In this document: in pieces, positions 35,072 to 64,000 of the stretch
Position numbering within the stretch: position 1 is the stretch's first letter
Layout of the letters: every line of letters starts with the position of its first letter
Assembly (NCBI GenBank): GCA_040954595.2
Contig: CM082586.2
Location: forward strand, 8,060,001-8,124,000
Reading direction: 5' to 3'
Source of the DNA: Balanoglossus misakiensis
Taxonomy: Eukaryota > Hemichordata
Length of the DNA: 64,000 nt
The notes under the pieces: model-generated
Databases searched by the model: none
Seen by the model: the letters and a program-made list of their open reading frames with translations, nothing else
What the model was told of the DNA's origin: nothing
Position numbers and translations under genes: made by a program

Positions 35072-37193
35072 AGTACAAACATGCAAACACCATAACGTTT
35101 AGGCGTTGTTACCTCGCAAGTGAATACGAAAAATATGACGCAGTTTGGGGAAAGTATGGCTTACAGGTTAATCTGTGGCGACCCCGACAACTACAGAAGC
35201 CGTGGGCCTAGTCCGTGATGTCGGACCGCGATTTCGATAATAGCCCACGGTCCCCCGCTAAGTGTTGCTTAGTGATTCCAAAATTAACTCAAAAGCGTGT
35301 TAGTTGGTCATGTACGCCCATGTACGACAACAGTGTGAAGTGTGCCCTCTCGTTGGGACTATAGACACTGCGAACAGATTAACAAAGAATGTGCAAACTT
35401 GCCTGAAAATTAGTCAAGTGAAAACGACGTGTTTCGGTTTGCATTTGCAAGTTTTTCCCTGGGCAGTGCTTATGCTTTGATTTGTGAATTTCACAACATT
35501 ACAAGTGGCATAGCGTTAATTGTCCATACTGCAGTATAAAACAATGTCAGTAGCCCACACACCATTTTACACATCAGTTATATTTCAGCTATCTGCATTT
35601 TGCACTTCCCTGCATGAGTGTTGACATATCAAGCAACTGATCTGCAAGTGTGTATTTTCTGTTAAGTGACGCCTCTACACTAAGACACTATTTTTAGTTA
35701 ATATATTATGCTCCAATATGAGTTGAATGTTTCGGTTACACGCGATCTGAAGCGTGGCATTGGTTTTCAAGCATGGACGTACCACAGGTTTGAGCCAACC
35801 GAATACGATGATAGCATTATTTGAAATTCGGCCATTCTGCAATCATGTACACTACACAGACAATATTGTAAACGTATTTATCAAGGAGATACCGTATCCA
35901 AGTTCCCTAAAATATTTTCAAGATCTGTTTAATTAAAAATCGGGTGCATTTTTACTTTTATCTTAAGAGGGACGTTTGATGTATCGTGATAAACACTTCA
36001 AATGAATGAATTCATTTTCTGAGTGTTTTTGACTGACCACTGAGTAGTTTGGCACGTGACTCCGTTTCACCCATTAGTGTGTGCCATGCAGGTCACCCAC
36101 AAATGACGTACTCATTTTAACAGTCGATTTGCTAACTTGGAAAAATATTTCCTTGGAAAACAAAAGACAGTTTAAAATCAATGTCAACAAGAAGTAATTG
36201 TGAGGGACCGGGACTGAGACCGGGGCTCTAAAACGAGTTCAGCTACAAGCGTTGCGATCATTGGGCTGGGTTGGAACAAAAGACGCCAACAATTATACGC
36301 GTGACAGAGGGCTTAATCCGAGAGCCTTGTCTTTGTGGGCTAATAGAATCATTGACAATTACATGTACATGACAATGCGAACAATTAGAGACTACATCGC
36401 TTTCTCGGTAACTCGGGCAAATTACATACACGCATTATCACACAAGAACCAGAATGTGTACATATCGGTGCATAACGCAATCTTCTACACAACATGAGTG
36501 TATGTCTGTGTCAATATTAGTCTATCAGAATAACCCGTATGAGATGATTGGCACAGTGAGGTATAAAAAATAACAGCAACATTTACGCATCAGGACGAGC
36601 CTATGCTTGCACTGAATGGTTACCATCCAAAATCTGATAACCCGCACGCAATCAATTATTACGAAACGCTAAGGTTTATTTCTAGAACTTGTTCACCTCT
36701 TTCAAGTTTCTGTTGTGATTTTTCTACCGGCAACTGATGCATTTCTAAAGAATAGATTTTTTTCTAAACTGAAGCTTCGGGTTTATGTACGAACTTTTAA
36801 AGCATGGAATCGATAGATATTTATCACAGGCGTAGAAACTGAGTCATTGTTGAAGTAAAGAGCTCATTTGAAATTCCACCGTGTATCTATTGTACCTATG
36901 CCTTGGGTGGCGACTACCTACGCATCCTCCTATTGTGCAATGATTGACAGGTCATCCTCCAAACAGATGCCAGGAATGCTAATATGCCTTTTGTTTCTTT
37001 TGACCAATCATCTGCAAGAGATGCAAAGTGTTGGTATTGTTACGTCACTCACAGGGATTCCTCGCAAGTTGTATTCGTTCGGTAATAACACATGTGTACG
37101 CAGACTTAATAAGGAGGCACGATTTTTTTTCTCTGCAAGGACCAAAGACATTCATTGGTGCTGAAAGACACCTTGAAAAAAAGTCGATAGGCG

Positions 37194-57635
<20,442 letters not shown>

Positions 57636-58719
57636 GGTAACCCAGCGGCGTTCATGTACAAAGAGACACTGCCCGACACTTCAATTATTTATTTATAACT
57701 ACTGTATTACCTTCTTGCCATATTTACTTCTGTACTTCTCCACTTTTTTTGAAAGAAAGTATTTTGTTGACGTCACTTTCTATCAACATTTACAACTTAT
57801 ATGTGCAAATGAGACATTTCGTCACGTGTGAAACAGGCATGCACTCTAATAAATTAGTCTTTTTAATGTTTAATGTTTAAAATACAACTCGTCTGGCAAC
57901 TCTTAGACTAGGACAATCATCCTACTGTAGTTTAGTTAGCCTAGACAAATTTTAACTAACCCTTTAGTGTTTGGAATTAGTGTCTAACCTTTTTGTGAAA
58001 CAAAATACTAATATATTGATTTTAAACTGCATGACCTGTAAGAGTGTGTTTTTCTTATGAAGAAAGTACAAGAGGAGGACATATTTTGATATAAGATGCA
58101 ATTTTGTATGTTTACTACGTGTAATTGTAAAACTTGCCTTTATTAACTGGAGATATTTTACACTGTATTTGGAGACAACTCACTGACCTCAACCTTTGAG
58201 CTTTTTTGATTCTTAAAGTTTCACATTTTGATGAACGTCAAGAGAATTGTTGCGAGACAAAGATTTAAATAAATTTGTTAATGTTTTAATTGATTTCTGC
58301 GCAGCTTGAGTGATTTCTTTAAAAAAACCCGGAAAGAATGTGGCTAAGTCCAGCACTCACAGAAAATGGGACAGACCAATCGAATTAAAACATAGCGCCT
58401 TGTGGAGATAACGGTCCGCCGGATAGGGCAGCACTTGCCTGTTTTCAGCGATAAATAAATTAACGCCGTCTCTCGCACTTTCCCGTATCATTCGCCTCGA
58501 GAGTATATGCAAATTACCCGAAATCTCGCAAAACACGTTACGTGGTTATGCGAGACTATCATACGTTGTTTACACTCAGAGAGTGGTGCCAGCCAGTGAA
58601 AGTGACGAGTTCAATCATGTTTTTCGGATTCCGATGAAGAGTATGAATAAAGCGACACCGATGCAGGTTCTGTCTGTGATAAGTCTCGCTTGCCCGACCT
58701 CGCCCTAACCGACCACAGG

Positions 58720-58904
58720 CGAATTAGGCGTTCTTTTCGGGGAAACAAACAAACAAACAAACAAACAAACAAATAAACAAACAAAATTTAGTTTGTTTTG
58801 TTTGTTCAATTCAAGACACCGCGTTGCTTATCATGACGGTGGTTGTTGTTTCTTTCTTTCTTTCTTTTGTTTGTTTGTTTCCCCCGAAAAGAATGCCTAA
58901 TTCG
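58720..58904. repeat. Foldback element with AAAC-rich interior
   Basis: Ends CGAATTAGGCGTTCTTTTCG and CGAAAAGAATGCCTAATTCG are inverted repeats with one mismatch and continue into GGGGAAAC(AAAC)n against GTTT(GTTT)CCCCC. MITE-like; a copy expected to form a strong hairpin. Confidence 0.8.
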
Positions 58905-59170
58905 TCGTGATCCGACGGGACAGCCAAGTCAAAGTTTTATTTTCTAAACATGATGTGTACCAGACTGTACCCATTTGGGAATCCCTCACATGCCATTTTT
59001 TTTTTTTTGGGGGGGGGGGGGGGGGTGGAGTTACTCCCTTCTCTCTGTCAATGACTGTGATTATGAATAAAGGCCTCCATGATTTTGGGAACATGATGCA
59101 TATATGTATGCACATGGTTTGTCATGACGGGGTTGATAGATTTGATATTTCAAAATTAAATTCAATATTC

Positions 59171-59348
59171 AGCAGGTATTATTCATTTTGGTGAGTTTTT
59201 TCACTCTCATGTCTACAAGCAGGATGGAAGGTGTTAGTGGTTGAACGTCGATTCACTATATATCCACATGTAGAATAACATAAATGGTGTCTTGTATCAA
59301 ACATAATAAATGGAAAAAGGTCAGCGAGAGAGAGACTTTTCCCTTTAA
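59171..59348. repeat. Foldback family TTAAAGGGACAAAG, copy 4 (partial)
   Basis: Right half with TATTCATTTTGGTGAG, GTTGAACGTCGATTCACTAT, GGTGTCTTGTATCAAACATA, AGCGAGAGAGAGACTTTTCC, CTTTAA. Confidence 0.75.
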
Positions 59349-60155
59349 TCAAATAAATTCCCTGCACTGTGCTTAGACTAGTGTCAAGTATGCCCTGTTC
59401 CCATAATTCCATTTGTGTCATACAGGCATGTTTAGAGATTCCACCTGCCCGGTGATTACTTCATATAAATTTTTGGCTTAAAGGTTTACGGTCACCTATG
59501 CAAATTTAGCCACAGTTGCCATGGTAACTTTGGATCAAGTCAATCACAGATTTTCAGTGGGTGGCACACGCTAAAAAAAGAGCGCCACTATATGTTCTTT
59601 TGAACGCTCAAATACACCATTTCAGCCATATATGGGCGTATGTAAATTGGAGGTGACTGCATACCTTTAAACAGAAATGACCAAACACACAAAGAAGTCA
59701 AATTTACCAGCATTTATTAATCAGCTGCACCACATGGGTGTCTCTCTGTGTGTACACAATAAGGCAATATCAGATAAATAGATTAATATATACAGAATAT
59801 TTCAAAAGGCTCCTGAAGAATGCTTCTACACAAATCTTGCATGCAGGGATAACATTAAAATATGCCTAAGCTTTACAAAAAAAAAACATATCTATAATAA
59901 TGCCACGATAAATGAAAACATCTCTAAATTGCACTAACAATATATGTGTTTCAAATACTTCACGAGCAGCATTCTTACAAATACATAAACATTATGTATC
60001 TCCTATGTCAATGACATCACTGCAAAGTCATTTCTAACACACCAACAACACAAAGCAGATGCATTGCAATTTCATCATGATAGTCATCAGCCATTTTTGC
60101 ATTGTTCGTAAGTCTTCGATGCTAATCTACATAATACCGCCTTTCACACCTGTCA

Positions 60156-62458
60156 TCAACACACCAGTCCCGCACTGTCCATGTCACCTGTATTTTCCTG
60201 ACAAGTTTTACCTTCGCTCTCATTTCCTAACTCTACAGGACAACTTTGTACTTTCTGACTCTGTTCAATTCCTCCTTCCGGCCTCACCCCTTGGCCGCCA
60301 GCGTCCTCTGCCCGATTGCCACATTTTGGATTTGTCACTTTTTGTTCCAAGATTTCGATGCATCTTTGTACATTCCTCACGGCGTTCCTCCTAGCACTTC
60401 TAATATCCTCGTTACCATTGGACTCTATGTTGTCCAATTTCAACAGATTTCTAGTCAGGAACTCTTCTAGATGTAAATACTCCTTGTCACTTTTTCTGCC
60501 TTGAAAGGCTTCAACTTGCTGAAGTAAATACTTGGTGTCCTCGGTGATTTTGTTGATTTCTATTAATTCTGGAGAAGAATTTGCATATTTTACTCTCTCT
60601 TGTGAGTTCATAGAGGGCGCTCTTCCCGTTGCTTGTGGAGCAGTTGGTTGCTCAGGTTCTCGGTGATTGGATTGTGGTATTTGTGACGCTGAGGATTGTG
60701 GGTAGCTTGGCGCCGCTGATTGGCTCGTGTGTAAAGGCGACGAGCTGGCAGCTGGGGGGCCCTTTTCGACCTGGATTGGAATTATCCGTTCGTTGGTCGA
60801 TCGTGCCGCGTTCCCGGGATGTGGATGGTGATGGGATGTGGATGGAGCCCTCTCTGCCTCATTCACTTGTTGCTGTTGTCTCATTTGGTCATGATGTCGC
60901 CGTACACCTTCCCTGTGTGCAGTGGGGTCTGCATGCGGGTGATGGGCGCTTGCAGCATCTCCCGGATTACGGCCATCGACTTCTATTGGGATAATTCTCT
61001 CTTTGGCACTTCCAGGGTTTGTCCATGCTGAACGACTCGATGTTGGATTTCCATGACCGGAATATCCCGGCTGATGTCGTCCACTGAAGAAGGGATCTTC
61101 AGCAAATGGGGAATGGCTTCCAAACATGGACTCTCGGCCAGAAAAATGCTGATCCATTGGCTGCAAGAAAAGAACGAGTGAGCTCGTTAAGTATTTTGGC
61201 TAGAACAATACAAATGAAAATATGGACTCGTCAGAAATGTCTTTGTGACACAGTGTCACCTGACAGGTGGGACCGCACAAAACCAAACTCTTCAATGTGG
61301 CAAAAAATTGTTCTTAAATTTATTGTAACAGCAATACGGTTTAAAAAATCAGAATTGACGGATCTATGTATGTGTGTGATCAGATACAAATATAATCTAC
61401 CAATATTCTGAATGAGCGTGACACCAATGAAAACTTGAGTTTCCTCACGTAGCTGTATCCCTCTGAGTTAGTGGCTTCGAGGGTAACAACCACTAAGTGT
61501 GATTGTGGGGAAATTAGTCATCTTTGATATTACAACCGTTTGGAATATTTGTATATATTGTATGTCACTAATCCAATACTAAGTGTGTGGTGTGTGTGTG
61601 TGTGGGGGGGGGGGGGGGGTATTTGTTTCCTGTAATTAGCCATGCATGTGTGTCCATCCATTCATTGTGACTGGACTTCAAATAAGCATACAGCATAAAT
61701 AGTTTAGTCATCGGTTTAAATGGGATTATCTAATTGATGGTTTAATTGATTGGTTCGCGGAGGATTCTAGACACAGGCGCAGGAATCACACTGACTGTAG
61801 CCTGATTCAACATGTGAAGAAGAAATTTGTTCTTTACACGTTGAATCAGGCTACAGTCAGTGTGATTCCTGCGCCCTTGATTCTAGGCCTCCACGGTTGG
61901 TTTCTAGTTGTACTGAATATGCCACTCCTTTTCTGTTTGATATTTGCTTGTCAACATGTATCAGTGTCAAACACACGAGAAAAATCGCCCATCAAACATG
62001 ACGTGGCAGATTTAACCACAGTACCTCCACGATATAATGTCGACAGTGAAAGATCTCTCTCTGCATTGCAGATACATTTACATGTAAATGTCTGAATGGA
62101 TAAACACTGACAGTGACAGCAACGAAGTCGAGTAACACCGTATTGATGTGTTTGGACGATCGGACATAACATTTAACCACACCAGAGTGACGACAACAGA
62201 GAGATTTTCAGCGGTGACATAATTCGTAACACAATTTAAAGAGATTTAACAAAATAGTCCACATACCGGTCGACGCCTGGGGTCTTGCCAAGTTGTCCTT
62301 TTCGTATTGTGATCCACGTAAAATGGCCAGCCGGTTTGTGTATCGAATAACATTTCCCAACCTGGTGGCAGCGGGTTACTTGAATCGGCACCTACACGAA
62401 ATCTTCCGTCGTTGTACGAGCTGCGATTGAATGATCCAGACTGGTCTTGGCTGGCCAT
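60156..62458 (-). CDS. BAG3: BAG3-like co-chaperone (WW + BAG domains), complete
   Basis: Nucleotide-exchange partner of Hsp70 that links it to small heat-shock proteins and selective autophagy. Two exons, 62458-62267 and 61160-60156 (TGA), join in phase 0 and give 398 residues. Exon 1 carries a WW domain at about 29-61 ([20 protein letters not shown] ... TTWQDPRR; W34, W57, P60), very close to vertebrate BAG3 including the TGWPF.VDHN core. Two IPV-type motifs, RIIPIEV (119-125) and RIIPIQV (189-195), match the Ile-Pro-Ile/Val motifs that bind HspB8/HspB6 in vertebrate BAG3. A BAG domain spans about 260-340 ([38 protein letters not shown]). The middle is Pro/Ser/His-rich. The protein is shorter than human BAG3 (575 residues). 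The intron (1.1 kb) holds a hairpin element. Confidence 0.95.
61161..62266 (-). other. BAG3: BAG3 intron
   Basis: Single 1.1 kb intron between the WW exon and the rest. Contains a TG/poly-G run (61588-61619) and the hairpin element at 61771-61878. No other exon seen. Confidence 0.7.
61771..61878. mobile_element. 108-bp hairpin MITE with 8-bp target-site duplication
   Basis: Arms GGCGCAGGAATCACACTGAC ... and the reverse complement ending GTGTGATTCCTGCGCC pair over about 44 bp around a short loop. GATTCTAG occurs on both sides (61763-61770 and 61879-61886). An 8-bp duplication fits a hAT-type origin (inference). Lies in the BAG3 intron. Confidence 0.75.
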
Positions 62459-62489
62459 CTTGGCACTTTATACACATTACTTCCGTACT

Positions 62490-62536
62490 TTCTCGAATGC
62501 ACTGGCTCTCCCAGAAAGATCACGAGTTTTCCAGAA
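62490..62536 (-). promoter_or_regulatory. Cluster of heat-shock-element-like pairs upstream of BAG3
   Basis: TTCTCGAA (62490-62497) and TTCCAGAA (62529-62536) are perfect inverted TTCnnGAA pairs; TCCCAGAA (62509-62516) is a one-mismatch pair. They lie 32-78 bp upstream of the BAG3 ATG. BAG3 is an HSF1 target in vertebrates. A full three-unit HSE is not present, so function is inferred. Confidence 0.5.
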
Positions 62537-62897
62537 ACAGTCGCACTGCTGTTCCAAGGACATAATTGATTGGTAACTCTTGTTGACAATTGCATATTTC
62601 GACCAATCAGAATGTTCCTTATAACACTCGTGACGATTCACCGCTAGAGGGCGCGATATTAGGCGAGGATCCGAAAATCATACGCAATCTGAAGCTATCT
62701 GGGTCCGATCCTCCTACGAGGTGGAATGTATCAGGCCTGTCCCTATGCAAAATTAGTTGATCTTTGCAGTTCTGTTTTGTTCTGTGAATCGACCAACGAC
62801 CACACCAGAGTCTCAGGATTCCAGACTACCAACGACTCCAACACAAGTGCTGTTCTGAACGTTTCAAGTCGCTCTCTGACAGTTTGGCGTGCAGGCC

Positions 62898-62906
62898 TAT
62901 AAATAG
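62898..62906 (+). promoter_or_regulatory. TATA-box-like sequence
   Basis: TATAAATAG on the + strand, about 80 bp before a 29-bp hairpin (62956-62984) and the GC-rich possible coding segment that follows. It would drive transcription away from BAG3. Only the motif is seen. Confidence 0.35.
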
Positions 62907-62983
62907 ACCCTCGACTCGGACGTTGCAGGCGCACATCATCACTGCCGCTCCCTGACCCGATCGACCTACGCTGGGTCGATCGG

Positions 62984-63238
62984 GTGGACGACACCCTATC
63001 CACCCGCCGTTTTAAAAATGGTGTGATAGAGGAGGAGGTACCGACTACGAGAACGTACTATTTAAAGTCGCCGCCAGAACTATCAACAGACCGGCGGCGA
63101 CGACGAGGCCGCGCCGCCCCCGAAGAAAAAGAGACGACATCCGAAGAAAGAGAGCCAGAAGGCCCACCTGCACCTGCCCGAGCTGAGCCCGGAAGAAAGC
63201 ATTCCACTAACCCCAGGGAGAGATTTGAGACATGAGAC
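62984..63238 (+). other. Possible coding segment of unknown product
   Basis: GC-rich patch unlike the AT-rich surroundings. One + strand frame from about 63070 to the TAG at 63239-63241 reads NYQQTGGDDEAAPPPKKKRR then HPKKESQKAHLHLPELSPEE, with strongly G/C-ending codons and a nuclear-localisation-like basic run. A second frame is open from 62984 to 63235 but has no ATG. No ATG starts the better frame and a TAA lies just upstream, so it would have to be a spliced exon, a frameshifted remnant or chance. I do not recognise the protein. Confidence 0.3.
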
Positions 63239-63304
63239 GTAGACGTGACCAGAGACTTTTAGTATAGTTCCAGAGACTTTTATCGTTCGAACACTTCATT
63301 TTTA

Positions 63305-63680
63305 GGGGACCGAGCGCCCTCAGGCGCTCGGTCCCCTTCTGTTATTGCTGGAGTTTTTCTTCTTTCTTCTTGAGTCGTTTTTTTGCTCCCATTTTTCTCA
63401 ACATTTCCTGGACGCACGTTCATGAAACTTCGCACGGTGGTGGGAGTACATGAGTACTGGTGCACCTGCCCTTTCATTTTGTAATTAGTCTCGTGACTTG
63501 GTGGCTATAATCGAGCGAAATTTTCAAATTGACCTAATTTGCACGTTAATGGCGGCATGTACATTCTTTTCGCGATTTTTGTAGATCATGTGACCAAAAT
63601 CCCCTGTGCCAAATTTCAAGGTCCTAGGCCACGTCGATTTTGAGAAGAAGATTTTTGTAATATTTTTCGCATTTTTTGGT
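63305..63680 (-). mobile_element. Truncated, inverted member of the T-box intron repeat family
   Basis: It starts with a perfect 14-bp-stem hairpin GGGGACCGAGCGCC-CTCA-GGCGCTCGGTCCCC (63305-63336), then a (TTC)n-type tract and GAGAAGAAGATTTTTG, i.e. the reverse-oriented 3' end of the elements at 51189-56712 with a different tag sequence. Similarity fades after about 63680. Confidence 0.6.
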
Positions 63681-64000
63681 GGGCTGAGGACGGACACTGG
63701 GGTATCGGACTTTCACTGTCATTACATAATCCTGCGGAGGTCTCATTAGCAGGGTACACACTTCGTTGGAAAATCGGCTGAAATACGTAAACAGACCAGT
63801 GATTATTTTCCACGGAATGAATTTTGGGACAACACATGATCGGAGTTCAGGCTGTGTTAGGGCGTATTATTGAAGTACGCTGAGTTTGTTAGCTGTTGCT
63901 GTGCAAATGTTTGTATCCAGACCCGGCTACACTGGTTAACATAGCGGCAGCAGACTTTGACCCTCAGTCGCTAATGGGCGAGTCAGGTTTCATTAGCATG
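63681..64000. other. Unassigned sequence at window end
   Basis: I see no coding exon, RNA gene or repeat that I can name here. Confidence 0.5.

Larger units (their letters stand above)
32218..37193. other. Divergent intergenic region between heparanase and T-box gene
   Basis: It should contain both promoters, but I cannot fix a core promoter for either gene. Visible items: foldback copy 32331-32522, GA-rich repeat 32940-33118, GGAT repeat 33453-33521, a TG run near 34116-34131, and a 74-bp palindrome with target duplication (34998-35071). No convincing coding sequence. Confidence 0.6.
57636..60155. other. Convergent spacer with T-box and BAG3 3' UTRs
   Basis: T-box 3' UTR with candidate AATAAA at 58268-58273. 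BAG3 3' UTR on the - strand with candidate AATAAA at 59718-59713. Between them lie the foldback 58720-58904, a poly-T/poly-G run (58996-59025) and a foldback copy 59171-59348. No gene seen. Confidence 0.6.

Noticed and set aside
34825-35211. 128-codon + strand open frame with ATG
   Set aside because: It reads through the 74-bp palindromic element and has no recognisable domain or coding bias.
60246-61031. Plus-strand open frames over the BAG3 second exon
   Set aside because: Antisense shadows of a clear BAG domain coding exon.
61771-61878. MicroRNA precursor in the BAG3 intron
   Set aside because: The stem is longer than typical precursors and an 8-bp flanking duplication marks it as a mobile element.
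62984-63235. Confident protein gene upstream of BAG3
   Set aside because: No ATG opens the frame and I recognise no family, so it is reported only as a possibility.

Overview
The window is animal nuclear DNA. Genes are split by GT/AG introns with long repeat-rich introns, and four protein genes can be rebuilt exon by exon. Gene content (a fused eukaryotic phosphofructokinase, a heparanase, a T-brain/Eomes-class T-box factor, a BAG3-type co-chaperone) points to a deuterostome invertebrate such as a hemichordate, cephalochordate or echinoderm. The sequence alone does not let me choose among these.

Layout. (1) 1-19048, + strand: the linker and whole C-terminal half of ATP-dependent 6-phosphofructokinase (PFK); the N-terminal half lies upstream of the window. 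(2) 19049-23297: convergent intergenic DNA. (3) 23298-32217, - strand: a complete ten-exon heparanase gene (581 residues). (4) 32218-37193: divergent intergenic DNA between heparanase and the T-box gene. (5) 37194-57635, + strand: a complete six-exon T-brain/Eomes gene (652 residues) with a 10.9 kb first intron and a 5.7 kb last intron filled by nested repeats. (6) 57636-60155: convergent spacer and 3' UTRs. (7) 60156-62458, - strand: a complete two-exon BAG3-like gene (398 residues) with WW and BAG domains. (8) 62459-64000: BAG3 promoter side, a possible unidentified coding segment, and a truncated repeat.

The four genes are functionally unrelated (glycolysis, heparan sulfate degradation, transcription, chaperone-assisted proteostasis); they are neighbours, not a pathway.

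The most striking features are these. PFK has three separate pairs of duplicated exons (71/71, 62/62, 103/103 nt), each pair interchangeable in frame, all in the allosteric C-terminal half, giving up to eight isoforms. The heparanase has almost none of the excised linker found in vertebrate heparanase. A family of repeats in the T-box gene has one constant end and a variable 5' tag matched by a 3' hairpin that changes with it, and carries perfect DR1 nuclear-receptor motifs. There are several foldback (MITE-like) families, two single copies with clean target-site duplications. BAG3 has heat-shock-element-like pairs just upstream.
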